From Candidatus Paceibacterota bacterium (GTDB taxonomy: Bacteria; Verrucomicrobiota; Verrucomicrobiia; Limisphaerales; UBA8199), in assembly GCA_035452965.1 (NCBI GenBank), contig DAOTCE010000004.1, forward strand, positions 124,001-188,000: DNA of 64,000 bases, read 5' to 3'. Below, piece after piece: positions 42,444 through 51,622 of this stretch. Numbering within the stretch: position 1 is the stretch's first letter; each line of letters opens with the position of its first letter. The notes below the pieces were generated by a model. It was given only the letters and a program-made list of their open reading frames with translations. It was not told the DNA's origin and did no database searches. The position numbers and the translations under genes are program-made.

Positions 42444-43334
42444 ATGAAGCAGGAACGGATCACGGCAAGAGGCCAGGCATTCACGCTGGTTGAATTGCTG
42501 GTGGTGATCGCCATCATCGCGATCCTCGCCGCCCTGCTGCTGCCTGCGCTGCACGTTGCCAAGGTCAAGGCCCAAGGCATCTACTGCATGAATGGCCATC
42601 GCCAGCTCTGCATGGCCTGGCGCATGTACACCGAGGACAGCAACGACATTCTGGTTTACGCCAGCACCAGCGGCTATGGCAACAACTGGCCCGACCAATA
42701 CGCCTGGTCGGGCGCCCACATGGATTTTAACCCGGGCAACCGGGCCAACTGGGATCCGGAATACGACATGATGAAGCGGCCGCTTTGGCCCTACACGAAG
42801 GACGTGCGTCTGTACAAATGCCCCTCCGACCGCTCGACGATCACCGTCGGCGGGGTCGAGAAACCTCGAATCCTCACCATGTCCATGAACCTCTACGTCG
42901 GCGGATTCGCGCCCGTGCCCGGCGTGGATCCGCTGCCGGGTGGCACTGACGGCCATTGGTATTTCGCCAGGAACTACCAGGTCTATTCCAAGCTTTCCGC
43001 AATCACCGGGGTCTCCTCGCCCGCGCGCATCTTTGTCTTCCTGGACATGCGCGAGGATCGGGTCAACTGGAGCAATTTCATGGCGGATATGTCCGGCTAC
43101 TCGCCCCGCAATCCGGCACTTTATGCCTTCACAAGCGATCTGCCGGGAATGTACCACCATCGGGCGTGCAGCTTTTCTTTCGCGGATGGCCACTCGGAAA
43201 TCCGCAAATGGATCGACCCCCGAACGACTCCTCCGCTCGTGCCTGGGGGCGATCCTCTGGCAGTCTATTCCACGCCCTCACCGGGCAATGTGGACGTCGA
43301 ATGGCTGCAGGAACGCAGCACACGCCTCAAGTAA
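42444..43334 (+). CDS. Prepilin-like protein with N-terminal methylation motif
   Basis: A 296-residue type II secretion/pilin-like protein. The cleavage motif follows an eleven-residue leader (QAFTLVELLVVIAIIAILAA), after which the hydrophobic helix runs into a globular domain. Near the C-terminus is the H-x9-DG motif (HHRACSFSFADGHSE), usual in the expanded prepilin-like families of Planctomycetes and Verrucomicrobia. Cleavage is by prepilin peptidase at the inner membrane. The ATG at 42444 is chosen so that the leader is short. Its function in this phylum is unknown. Confidence 0.9.
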   Translation: MKQERITARGQAFTLVELLVVIAIIAILAALLLPALHVAKVKAQGIYCMNGHRQLCMAWRMYTEDSNDILVYASTSGYGNNWPDQYAWSGAHMDFNPGNRANWDPEYDMMKRPLWPYTKDVRLYKCPSDRSTITVGGVEKPRILTMSMNLYVGGFAPVPGVDPLPGGTDGHWYFARNYQVYSKLSAITGVSSPARIFVFLDMREDRVNWSNFMADMSGYSPRNPALYAFTSDLPGMYHHRACSFSFADGHSEIRKWIDPRTTPPLVPGGDPLAVYSTPSPGNVDVEWLQERSTRLK

Positions 43335-43442
43335 CCGCTGCTTTCCGCGCGCTCCGCAGTGCAGCAGTCGCGGCTTTCGTGCACTGGCCAGCGCGGCTTG
43401 AATCCGGCGAGAACCCGTCGTTGCCTGGCGCGCCGGGGTTCG

Positions 43443-44819
43443 CTACTTCAACGCGGCAACCGCTTCGTCCACGGCTTCGCCGAGCACGGCCAGGCCCTCG
43501 CACAGCGCTTCCTCGGTGATGGTCAGCGGCGGCGCGATCTTCACGGTCTGCCCCCACGCGCCCACCGGTGAGAAGAACAGCAGCCCTTTATGAAAGCAGC
43601 GCTCGACGATGCTATGCGCTAGGTCATGGTTCGGCTCCTTCTTGCCCGGTTTGGTCATCTGCAGCCCGCCGACCAGCCCCCGGCAACTGTAATGGCCAAT
43701 GACCTTTCCGTGGCGCTGCTGGATCGCCCGCAAGCCCGGTTCCAGGATCTCGCCCAGCCGGGCGGCGTTGGCGGCGAGGTTTTCCGCAACGATCTTCTTC
43801 ACGCTGGCAGACGCCGCGGCGCAGCAGACCGGGTTGCCGGTGTGCGTGCTGGTCATCGAGCCCGGCGCAAATTGGTCCATGATCTCCGGGCGGCCGATGA
43901 CCGCCGAGAGCGGCAGAGAGCTGCTGATGCCTTTGCCGCAGCAGATCACATCGGGCGTGACCTCGTAATGCTCGAAGGCCCAGAACTTGCCGGTGCGGCC
44001 AAACCCGGCCTGGACCTCGTCGAAGATCAGCAGCGCGTTCTGTGCTTTGCACCACTGCGCGAGTTGGCGGATATATTCCACCGGAGCAAAGTCCGGCCCC
44101 ACACCCTGATACGTTTCGAACATCACCCCCGCGACGTTCTCCGGCTGCAGCCCCTTCTTCGCCAGTGTGGCGAGGAACCCTTCGAAGCTCGTGTCCTCGG
44201 TCCAATAGCCATCCGGGAAAGGCACCTGCACAATCGCCGGGTCCTCGTTGACAATCCAGTTCTTCTGCCCGGGAATGCCTCCTGCCTGCTGAGCGCCCAG
44301 AGTCCGCCCGTGAAAGCCGCGCTCCGCGCCCACAATGCCGATCTTCTGGTTGCCGCCTTTGCGGATGCCGTGCGTGCGCGCCAGCTTGATGGCGCACTCG
44401 GTGGCTTCCGAGCCAGTCGTCAGCAGAAACACCTTCTCGAGACCTTTGGGCGCCACCTTGGCGAGCTGTTCGACCAGGGCGGCGCGTTCCTCGCTGGGGA
44501 AAACGTAGTTGTGCAGCAGGCCGCTGTTGACCTGGTCCAGGATGGCCTGGCGCACCTCGGGCGCGCCGTGGCCCGCGTTGGTGACGAGCACGCCGCTGCT
44601 CCAATCCAGCCAGCGGTTGCCGTATTTGTCATAGACGAAGACGTCCTCGGCCCGGTCCCACACCAGCGGCGGCTGGCCCCGCATGGACTGCGGCTCGAAC
44701 TGGCGCAGCTTCTCCAGTGTCGGCACCGAATCCGGATGCGGCAACGGCGTGACAATGCGGCGATACTTGGTCTCGACCCGCGCAACGGCGCGCGGCGTAA
44801 TGCTGAATTCTTTGCCCAT
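43443..44819 (-). CDS. Class III PLP-dependent aminotransferase
   Basis: A 458-residue fold-type I aminotransferase of the GabT/ornithine aminotransferase group. Visible are the N-terminal substrate region, TTGSEATECAIKLARTHG (cofactor phosphate contacts), IFDEVQAGFGRTGKFWAFEH (Asp on the pyridine nitrogen) and the Schiff-base Lys in CCGKGISSSLPLSAVIG. It is 25-50 residues longer than GabT mainly at the N-terminus. The amino donor is unclear; 4-aminobutyrate, ornithine and diamines are all possible. It converges on the prepilin gene. Confidence 0.9.
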   Translation of the reverse strand: MGKEFSITPRAVARVETKYRRIVTPLPHPDSVPTLEKLRQFEPQSMRGQPPLVWDRAEDVFVYDKYGNRWLDWSSGVLVTNAGHGAPEVRQAILDQVNSGLLHNYVFPSEERAALVEQLAKVAPKGLEKVFLLTTGSEATECAIKLARTHGIRKGGNQKIGIVGAERGFHGRTLGAQQAGGIPGQKNWIVNEDPAIVQVPFPDGYWTEDTSFEGFLATLAKKGLQPENVAGVMFETYQGVGPDFAPVEYIRQLAQWCKAQNALLIFDEVQAGFGRTGKFWAFEHYEVTPDVICCGKGISSSLPLSAVIGRPEIMDQFAPGSMTSTHTGNPVCCAAASASVKKIVAENLAANAARLGEILEPGLRAIQQRHGKVIGHYSCRGLVGGLQMTKPGKKEPNHDLAHSIVERCFHKGLLFFSPVGAWGQTVKIAPPLTITEEALCEGLAVLGEAVDEAVAALK

Positions 44820-44894
44820 AGATAGGACCTCAGGTGAACACGGTTAAGCGCGGAAGAAAAGGCCGAAGTGGAAATGGGAAAGCGGGATGTTCCG

Positions 44895-45428
44895 CTACCA
44901 GTCAACCGGCACGGTCATCTTCTTCCCGAACCGGTTGTGGTAATGCAGTTTCCGGTGTTGAACGCCGTATTCGTGCACGAGCCGGGTGAGCTTCACATCG
45001 TAGCAGCAATACTCGGCGATTTCGAGCAGCTTGCCTTCCCGATACCACTGGATGGCCTGCATCCCCTCGGCGGTCTTCTCCACGCCGAACGTGGCGGTGG
45101 CGATGGAATCCAGCGAGAGCCGGTGACGCAAGGTTTCCGCCAGCTTGACCATCATATCCAGCGTGGGCAATTGGCGCAGGTCGAACGACGTGTAGCCGTG
45201 CAGGACCTCGTAATCGAAGCGCAGGATGTTGAACCCCACCACCAGGCTGGCGTGTTGCAGGTCCGTGATGAGTTCGCTGGCCTGCTTTTCGCCGTAGATC
45301 TTGTAGCCGCCTTGCGCGGTGCTGTAAGTCACGCCCACGCTCATGCCCATGCGGTTGATGTGCTCCCAGCCGCCGACATCTTCGGCGGACTTCTGCGTTT
45401 CGAGGTCAAAATAGACAATGTTCTTCAT
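44895..45428 (-). CDS. RNase H-like DEDD-type exonuclease domain protein
   Basis: A 177-residue ribonuclease H-fold protein (YprB-like RNase_H_2 family). The acidic catalytic positions are visible: IVYFDLETQ near the N-terminus, GFNILRFDYEVL in the middle and AEYCCYDVKLTRLVHEY near the C-terminus. The start at 45428 is used because the fold begins with MKNIVYFDLET. No helicase domain is attached. It may be a stand-alone 3' exonuclease; the substrate is unknown. It follows the aminotransferase on the same strand by about 75 bp in reverse order. Confidence 0.8.
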   Translation of the reverse strand: MKNIVYFDLETQKSAEDVGGWEHINRMGMSVGVTYSTAQGGYKIYGEKQASELITDLQHASLVVGFNILRFDYEVLHGYTSFDLRQLPTLDMMVKLAETLRHRLSLDSIATATFGVEKTAEGMQAIQWYREGKLLEIAEYCCYDVKLTRLVHEYGVQHRKLHYHNRFGKKMTVPVDW

Positions 45429-45684
45429 CCGGACATCCTGTTGCAGCGGTCGGGCGAGCAAGCCGCCCAGTCACTTTACCGAGCCCCGGCGCCGAGGCAA
45501 AATGAATTCCGGCGCGGAAATGGAATTCCGCCGCCACGCGAGCTCATGGAAAGGGTGCGCCGGGAAGCTCTGGAGGTGCACGGCTGGATTTGCACGCATT
45601 GGATAGAGGGACCTGCCAACTGCGGCCACGCTCTTGCCCACGCGCTTTCGAAGGAAAAAAGCCGTTCGAAGGGTTAATGAAGGG

Positions 45685-45761
45685 TGGCGCGCCCGCCGCG
45701 ACTCGAACGCGGGACCCTCTGCTTAGAAGGCAGATGCTCTATCCAACTGAGCTACGGGCGC
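45685..45761 (-). tRNA. tRNA-Arg(UCU)
   Basis: On the minus strand the gene starts GCGCCCGTAGCTCAG, has a D-arm with GGATAGAGC, the anticodon loop CTTCTAA with anticodon TCT, a T-arm with GTTCGAGTC and a perfect acceptor stem (GCGCCCG with CGGGCGC), then G and an encoded CCA. All stems pair, so it is an intact gene. No element is inserted at this tRNA. Confidence 0.97.
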
Positions 45762-46222
45762 AACCATTTGAACTAAGACGCTTTACGGAACCAAGAATTG
45801 GATAAATGTTACAGATCACGGGTGAACACCCTGGGCACGAAACCCCAAAGGAAAACCGCGTGGTCTGCGAACCTAATCCGCTTCACGCCATCAAGGACGT
45901 ATTTCGCACGAACACGCGTTGTCGGCAAGCTCATTGTTCAGACCTCGAAACAACGCCCGCTGCCGGCTGAAAGTCCGCATCCGGACGACCTGGGGAGAGA
46001 AGCCCGTGAAGAGGCCGCGAACTTGCATTCCACAATTGACGTCACGATGGCTCTTGCTCACGGGCGCTCCACCTTCACGGAGCGATTAATCGGGAGTGCC
46101 GCAATCACTTCTCCCCCTAGGCGATCCCACAAAAACGGCCCAGGGACGACTGACGATGCGGTGGCGCGCTGCACCGGAAGGCAGCGGACCTGGCGGGACC
46201 TTGTCTCAAGCGCAGCCCCGCA
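45762..46222. other. Intergenic region upstream of tRNA-Arg(UCU)
   Basis: No supported gene. An open frame at 45798-46226 lacks any recognisable domain and has the biased composition of a chance frame. The promoter of the tRNA gene should lie near 45770-45810. Confidence 0.4.
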
Positions 46223-48448
46223 TTAGCGCAGATGGCGGCATTCGAAGAGATGCAGCCGGTGCAACACCCGGCTGCCCCGCTTCACCTCATAGACTCCTAA
46301 GCTGGTCACTGTTTCAAACTCACTTTCCAGCACTGCCGGTGGCGACACTAGCGGCGGGGAGGCGACAACCTCCACCTCGCGCCCGCCAAGCCAATTCCAA
46401 AACCACCCCGGCTTCAGCCGATCGCCTGCCAATCGCCGAACGAAGATGGCGTTCTGCCCTCGCCGGTTGGTGTCGTAGCGGTACTCCGGCCAGAAGTAGA
46501 ACTGGTTGCCGGGCGTGGGGGAACTTCGTGGATAAACCAAAGGCGGCGAGGCTCCTCGTGCCGCAGGCAGGTAGAAACTCAACAATCCTGTCAGGCCATA
46601 ATGATGGGCAATGATGAAGGCCGGTGGTCCTTCTGCTGAAAGCCTCGCGCGCGCGGCTTCGACAATCGTTGCCGCATCCTTCCAGCCTTGCACGCGCCGC
46701 AGCGGGTCCAGCGCGGCCGGCAACGGGCGCCCGGCGATCTTGCCGAACAGCCTGCTGTCATGCATGACCACGACCACCGCCAGGCCCAGCACCAGCCCGA
46801 CGCCCAACCAGCGCGCCACCGCGCGCCCCCCTGCGCGCCACCGGGCGTCCCAGTACGCCACCATCAGGCAGAACATCGGCAGCACGGCGGGCGCAATCCA
46901 GTTGGGGTGGATGCCCGAATGCAGGGCGTAGGCCGCGTGCCCCAGGAACACGGGCATGCCCATGCAGAAGAAGTAGAGCCAAAGCGGCCGCTCCTTGCGC
47001 TGGCGCCAGAACGCCGCCCCCGCCCACAGCGCCGCCACAAAGAACACCGGATTCAGCAGGCCAAACTCCGCGCCGAGGAACTCTCCAAAATGCCGCAGCG
47101 TGGGCTGCCATTGCTTGTCCAGCCCGGCGTTGTCGGCCACATGGGTCACCGTGATCCAATCGTGCTGGGCGTTCCAAATGATCACCGGCACCGTGCAAGT
47201 GCAAAACAGCAGCAACGCCAGGTAGGGCCCCGGTTTGCACAGATGCGCCCGCGCCGGACGCCACAGCGCGAAGAACAACGCCCAGCACGCGATCTGGTAA
47301 ACCGCACTGTACTTGCTCAGGAAATCCAGCCCCAGCGCGAGCCCGGCCAGCAGCCAGTGCCAGGTCCGTCCGCCCGGCTGCGCCGCCCGCCAGCCTACCA
47401 CCATTGCCAGTGTCCAGCACAGCACCAACGGAGAATCAATCGTCATGAACACGGAGCCGACGCCGAGCAATGGCGTCGCCGTCACCGCCAGCAACAAGAG
47501 GAATCCCTGGCGCGCGCCCACTTCCCGGGCCATGAACTGCAACAGCGTCAGACCCAGAACTGCCGCAAACACCGGTGCGAAGAATCGAACACCCAGCTCC
47601 GTGTCGCCCCATAGCCCCGTCCCGGCAAACTGAATGAGCGCAATGCCCAGCGGCTTGCTGAAGTAGGATAGCGCCAGGTGCTTGGACCAAAGCCATTGGT
47701 AGGCCTCGTCTTCGCTCAGCAGGATCGTGCCGGAGGCAATATAGTTCAGCCTGAACAGAAGCAGTCCTGCGATCAGCAGCCAGCCCAGCCGCAGCCATTG
47801 CCGGTCAGCCGCCGCCGCGGTCGTGGATGCGGGAATGTCTATGGGCGGCGCGTCCGGATTGGCCAGGGACGGCAATCTTGCCCACCAAAGCGGAAACCAT
47901 CGGCGTCCAAGCCAGCTCCAGAGCGTGGTCGCCAGCCAGACCGCCGCCAAGCCCGCACCGGCTCCCAACACCGCACCCACCAGCACGTCTCCCGGGTAAT
48001 GCACGCCGTTGTAAACGCGCGAAAATGCAACCAACGCACCCACAGCCGCCACCGGCAGCCACCGCCGCCGGTAGAAAACAAACACCACCGCTGTCGCGGC
48101 AAACCAGTTGGCAGCGTGCGCCGAGGGCAGGCTGCCGCGACTGGACGAGCGAAGCAGTGCGCGGGTCTCCGGCAGGGCCAAGCCCGGACGAGGACGCCCG
48201 ATGGCGTCACGAATCACATTGCAGACAAAACCGTCAGCCAGGCTAAGCGCAAGAGCCAGCATCAACACAAAGATGCGCCCCCGGCGGCCTCCTTTCCAAA
48301 TGAGCAGCAGCCCCGCCGCCAGCAGAAGCGGTATGAAGAAGGCATGACCCGCCAGCAGCGGCATCAACCCGTCAAACGCCGGGTTCGCCAGCGACTGATT
48401 CATGACACGAAAAAGCGCCGTGTCGGTTGTTTCCAGCCAGGAAATCAT
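46223..48448 (-). CDS. PAP2 phosphatase fused to ArnT-like glycosyltransferase
   Basis: A 741-residue integral membrane protein. Residues 1-195 are a PAP2/undecaprenyl-diphosphatase-like domain with its three motifs: RDAIGRPRP, SLPSAHAANWF and SRVYNGVHYPGDV. Residues about 220-600 are a dolichyl-phosphate-mannose-type glycosyltransferase (PMT_2/GT83-like) with the acidic first loop SEDEAYQWLWSKHLALSYF and about ten membrane helices. The C-terminus is a soluble periplasmic domain. Lipid-linked sugar is used by such transferases; a fused phosphatase could recycle the lipid phosphate released. The acceptor is unknown. Confidence 0.9.
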   Translation of the reverse strand: MISWLETTDTALFRVMNQSLANPAFDGLMPLLAGHAFFIPLLLAAGLLLIWKGGRRGRIFVLMLALALSLADGFVCNVIRDAIGRPRPGLALPETRALLRSSSRGSLPSAHAANWFAATAVVFVFYRRRWLPVAAVGALVAFSRVYNGVHYPGDVLVGAVLGAGAGLAAVWLATTLWSWLGRRWFPLWWARLPSLANPDAPPIDIPASTTAAAADRQWLRLGWLLIAGLLLFRLNYIASGTILLSEDEAYQWLWSKHLALSYFSKPLGIALIQFAGTGLWGDTELGVRFFAPVFAAVLGLTLLQFMAREVGARQGFLLLLAVTATPLLGVGSVFMTIDSPLVLCWTLAMVVGWRAAQPGGRTWHWLLAGLALGLDFLSKYSAVYQIACWALFFALWRPARAHLCKPGPYLALLLFCTCTVPVIIWNAQHDWITVTHVADNAGLDKQWQPTLRHFGEFLGAEFGLLNPVFFVAALWAGAAFWRQRKERPLWLYFFCMGMPVFLGHAAYALHSGIHPNWIAPAVLPMFCLMVAYWDARWRAGGRAVARWLGVGLVLGLAVVVVMHDSRLFGKIAGRPLPAALDPLRRVQGWKDAATIVEAARARLSAEGPPAFIIAHHYGLTGLLSFYLPAARGASPPLVYPRSSPTPGNQFYFWPEYRYDTNRRGQNAIFVRRLAGDRLKPGWFWNWLGGREVEVVASPPLVSPPAVLESEFETVTSLGVYEVKRGSRVLHRLHLFECRHLR

Positions 48449-48732
48449 ACTTAGAGGCTCGCAGCTTGGCGGATTATGATGCCGCAGTGCAACTGTTTAC
48501 GCGCACAGCTTCAACCACGGGACAAAGCGCGCTGATCAAACGACAGGAGGAAATGCTCACCTTCTCGCAGCGAGGCCCTTGAACGGCTACGAACTTAACT
48601 CACATCGCAATCACACGGAAACGGGTGATGGTATAGCCGCCTATCCGGTTCGAAGGCCAAGCAACGCCCCGACTCCAGAGCGATTGGGTTTAACAAAGCA
48701 GACAAAGGCGTGTCTCGGAAAGCCCCACCGCG
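48449..48732. other. Short intergenic region
   Basis: No gene, clear promoter or strong hairpin was recognised in these 284 bp between two minus-strand genes. Confidence 0.4.
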
Positions 48733-49107
48733 TCATAGCGGCACGGCGTGGCCGGGTTCGTCAACGGCCACATAGACCACTTCCGCCTGCGTCACCCGCA
48801 CCGTCTCATGCGGCGGTTGGCGGCGCCGAGCCTCCACCGTCACGCGAACAGTCAGGGACGTATTGCCAAACTTCACGGCCTCGGTATAAAAGCTCACCAG
48901 GTCTCCCACAAAGACCGGGGCGATGAATTTGACCTCGTGCATGGCCACTGTCACCAGCGTCTTCTTCGTATGCTGGAGCGCCTCCACCGCCCCGGCCTGG
49001 TCAATGTAACTCAGGATGATACCCCCAAAGATCGTCCCCATCGGGTTCGTGTCCCGTGGCATCATCACGACCCGAATGGCGGGCTGCAGTTTGCCTGGCT
49101 CGTTCAT
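48733..49107 (-). CDS. Acyl-CoA thioesterase, hotdog fold (YciA-like)
   Basis: A 124-residue hotdog-fold thioesterase that hydrolyses acyl-CoA. The family motif is PRDTNPMGTIFGGIILSYID with the catalytic Asp, followed by QAGAVEALQHTKKTLVTVAM and EVKFIAPVFVGDLVSFY. The start at 49107 (MNEPGKLQPAIRV) is chosen because the preceding 26 codons of the longer frame have no family match. It is 128 bp downstream of mutY on the same strand. Confidence 0.9.
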   Translation of the reverse strand: MNEPGKLQPAIRVVMMPRDTNPMGTIFGGIILSYIDQAGAVEALQHTKKTLVTVAMHEVKFIAPVFVGDLVSFYTEAVKFGNTSLTVRVTVEARRRQPPHETVRVTQAEVVYVAVDEPGHAVPL

Positions 49108-49235
49108 CTGCGAAGTATGCCCCTGGGAGCGGTCGTTGGCCAGCCCATGGTGTGATGGAAACGCGCCATTATCGCCGGATTCCACACTGCATGTTCAGCG
49201 CCCAGCGGGCGGGCGCAAGGTCGCCACCCGAAAAC

Positions 49236-50333
49236 TCAACTGATCCCCCGGCTTTTACGCTCCAGGCACTGCAGGATTCGCCGGTGGGCGCTGGCGAATG
49301 CCAGCCGCTTCAGCCGGTCGCGACCCACCCATTGGCCACCGGCCGCCCCGGTCCACGCAGAGCGAGGGGCCGTGACCCAATACGCTTCCAGGGTGACGCG
49401 ATAGCGGGTGATGGAATGCTTGATCACGTCCAAACGTTCGAGCTTTCCCGGTCGCACTCCCAAGACGCTGCGGGCCGCGCCCGGCAGAGCGGAATCCCCG
49501 GATGCCACTTCCAGGTTGGGAAACTCCCACAGGCGTGCGTTGACCACACCTGCGGGCCTTTGGCGAACGAGGAAGCGATCGTCCTGCTGAACCACGAACG
49601 CCGCGAAACGGCGTGGTGTGGCACGGACGCGGCGGCGGCCTTCGGGCAGTTGATCAACCCGGCCCTGCCGATAGGCAACACACTGTTTCACAAGCGGACA
49701 GCAGCCGCACCGGGGTTGCCGGGGCGCGCAGATCAGCGCCCCCAGTTCCATCAGGGACTGGTTGAACCGTGAGCACGCCCGCCGCTCCGTGGTCCTGGCG
49801 GCAGCACACACCAGCTTCTCCGCAAGCTGCCACAGACGCGCGTTGGTCTTCTGCGCGCGGGGATTGCCAGTGATCCCGTATAATCGTGCCAGGACGCGAA
49901 CCACGTTGCCATCCAGGATCGGCTTCGGCTGGTTGAACGCGATGCTGCATATGGCCCCGGCGGTGTAGCGGCCAATGCCCGGCAGCGCCAGCAGGTTGTC
50001 GTAGTCTCGCGGAAACACCCCACCAAGTTGCTGGCGAATGATCCGCGCGGCCCGTTGCAGGTTGCGAACGCGGGAATAGTAACCCAGTCCCTCCCAGAGC
50101 TTGTGGAGCCTCTGCGGCCGGGCCTTTGCCAGGGCCTCGAGATTCGGGAGAGCGCGCATCCACCGCTCCCAGTAGGGCTGGACTGTCCTGACCTGCGTCT
50201 GCTGAAGCATAATTTCGGACACATATACACAGTACGGGTCTTTGCAATACGGTTCCCGTCTCCAAGGTAAATCTCTGGCATTCCTTGCGTACCACGGCAG
50301 CAGGGCCGAAACTACAGCGTTAATCTTGTTCAA
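49236..50333 (-). CDS. mutY: A/G-specific adenine glycosylase MutY with element-supplied N-terminus
   Basis: A base-excision repair glycosylase removing adenine opposite 8-oxoguanine; 365 residues from a TTG at 50333. The catalytic Glu is in VSEIMLQQTQV, the helix-hairpin-helix and Asp in LPGIGRYTAGAIC and ILDGNVVRVLARL, and the iron-sulfur Cys pattern C-x6-C-x2-C-x5-C in ALICAPRQPRCGCCPLVKQC; a C-terminal MutT-like domain recognises 8-oxoG. The first 41 residues, up to the Met codon at 50208-50210, are encoded by the inserted element; the original N-terminus is stranded at 58083-58214. A longer frame to 50480 exists but its extra residues do not resemble MutY. The start is uncertain. Confidence 0.9.
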   Translation of the reverse strand: MNKINAVVSALLPWYARNARDLPWRREPYCKDPYCVYVSEIMLQQTQVRTVQPYWERWMRALPNLEALAKARPQRLHKLWEGLGYYSRVRNLQRAARIIRQQLGGVFPRDYDNLLALPGIGRYTAGAICSIAFNQPKPILDGNVVRVLARLYGITGNPRAQKTNARLWQLAEKLVCAAARTTERRACSRFNQSLMELGALICAPRQPRCGCCPLVKQCVAYRQGRVDQLPEGRRRVRATPRRFAAFVVQQDDRFLVRQRPAGVVNARLWEFPNLEVASGDSALPGAARSVLGVRPGKLERLDVIKHSITRYRVTLEAYWVTAPRSAWTGAAGGQWVGRDRLKRLAFASAHRRILQCLERKSRGIS

Positions 50334-50342
50334 TTCTGGCGA

Positions 50343-50371
50343 ATCTTGGGTTGCGCCTATAAAAAAGTCAA
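50343..50371 (-). promoter_or_regulatory. Candidate element-borne promoter for hybrid mutY
   Basis: On the minus strand TTGACT (50371-50366), a 17-bp spacer and CAAGAT (50348-50343). The -10 box is weak (3 of 6). Transcription would start within a few bases of the TTG at 50333, giving a leaderless mRNA like those predicted for the resolvase and the first integrase. Confidence 0.35.
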
Positions 50372-50543
50372 AAAGTTGCGTGGCGGGGTGTCGCCAAGCT
50401 CGCCAGCAAGTCAAAACCTGGCTTGACCGCCAAACCGCATAGAAAAGAATCACGTCCAGAGGCAACAAGCGCACCCGCAAGCCAAGCTAGAGCGCAACAC
50501 AGCCCTATCACCGCACGATTGCCGCCAGTCCAGACAATTAGAC

Positions 50544-50870
50544 TTACTTCCTTGTACGACGTGTTTTTCCTCTAAGTTTGGAGGGGATACGGACAAGCAA
50601 TCCCGTTTCGGGCAGGTCTGGTGCAAGCAGTTCATGGACTCCAAGCCCGTATGCTTTGGCCAGTTTCTCCACCGTGGAAAGTCGCAGGTCAATCCGCTTC
50701 CCTATTTCAATCAGTTGGTAGTACTTGTAGGCCACCCCTGAAAGCTCGCTGAATTGCTCCTGAGTGAGAGAATGCCGTTTCCGCAGTTCTCTCAGGCGCA
50801 CAACCAACAGCTTGCCCGTTGTGGACTTTGGCACCCTGCCAGCGTAGTCGTGGCCACATAATGCCAACAC
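50544..50870 (-). CDS. XRE-family regulator
   Basis: A 108-residue helix-turn-helix protein. The domain (RLRELRKRHSLTQEQFSELS, then YYQLIEIGKRIDLRLSTVEK) spans about residues 23-85, followed by a basic tail (KLRGKTRRTRK). Starts at GTG 50870 or GTG 50834 are both possible. On the minus strand TTGACA (50910-50905) and CACTAT (50886-50881) form a candidate promoter with an 18-bp spacer. Divergent from the PEP-CTERM gene, it may be the element's repressor. Confidence 0.85.
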   Translation of the reverse strand: MLALCGHDYAGRVPKSTTGKLLVVRLRELRKRHSLTQEQFSELSGVAYKYYQLIEIGKRIDLRLSTVEKLAKAYGLGVHELLAPDLPETGLLVRIPSKLRGKTRRTRK

Positions 50871-50950
50871 CCAAGGACTGATAGTGTTTTAGGCTTGTCA
50901 CCGTTGTCAAAATATGCTGAAATTAGCTTTGGAATGACACAATAATACTT

Positions 50951-51622
50951 ATGAAGCCAATTACGTATTTACATGGCTTATTTACGGCGGTTTTAGCAGT
51001 TGTGGCGGTGAATCTGTTCTTACCACAGGCGCAAGCGTATGACTTTCAATACGGTTTTGTGGATGTGTTTTCCCCGAACGCCTTGGACCATGTTGTGGAG
51101 CAGGTCAATATTCAAAGGCGTTCCGAAATGCCCGACCCGCAAAATGGCATTTCGTATTGGCATCCCATCGCCAACGGGACAGAAGCGAAACTGACGTTAC
51201 AGTTCACGTTCCCACGGCCCACAACGGAGGTTTACTTGCATTCAGGTATTGGAGCTTGGAATTTCGGTGGAGGAAATTTTGGGAGTGGCTCCCTGTGGGC
51301 TTCCAAGAATGGAAGCGATTGGGTTCTTCTTTTGGATGTGCCAACTCCGTCCTATGAGGCAGGTGTTCATTTTGACCAGAACCTTCCTGACTCGCTGATA
51401 GGTGAATCAGAGATTTGGATTCAAGCACGGCTGAATACCTCGGGCCAGAACTTTATGGCGCAATTCGCTCGGCAAGACACCAGATACTACAACTACAATG
51501 TGTTCGAGCTTGACGCGAATCTCGTCACTGTTCCCGAACCATCGGCTGCTCTGCTCACGCTTGGCGGTCTTGCTCTGCTTGCGTTGCGCGGATTACGCCA
51601 GTCTAGCCCGACAAGGGTTTGA
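50951..51622 (+). CDS. PEP-CTERM sorted exported protein
   Basis: A 223-residue exported protein. It has an N-terminal signal peptide (MKPITYLHGLFTAVLAVVAV, cleavage after AQA) and a C-terminal PEP-CTERM sorting signal: VPEPSAALLTLGGLALLALR then basic residues. Such proteins are processed by an exosortase and usually join exopolysaccharide or biofilm matrix. The middle is a beta-rich domain of about 150 residues (YLHSGIGAWNFGGGNFGSGS) that I do not recognise. It is unusual cargo for a small integrated element; exosortase must come from the host chromosome. Confidence 0.88.
   Translation: MKPITYLHGLFTAVLAVVAVNLFLPQAQAYDFQYGFVDVFSPNALDHVVEQVNIQRRSEMPDPQNGISYWHPIANGTEAKLTLQFTFPRPTTEVYLHSGIGAWNFGGGNFGSGSLWASKNGSDWVLLLDVPTPSYEAGVHFDQNLPDSLIGESEIWIQARLNTSGQNFMAQFARQDTRYYNYNVFELDANLVTVPEPSAALLTLGGLALLALRGLRQSSPTRV

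Noticed and set aside
45798..46226. 142-residue plus-strand frame
   Set aside because: No domain, no ribosome site, composition of a chance frame next to a tRNA gene, and overlap with the end of the minus-strand PAP2-transferase gene.
50334..50480. Longer MutY N-terminus from the ATG at 50480
   Set aside because: The extra residues show no similarity to MutY and a promoter-like pair lies within the stretch.
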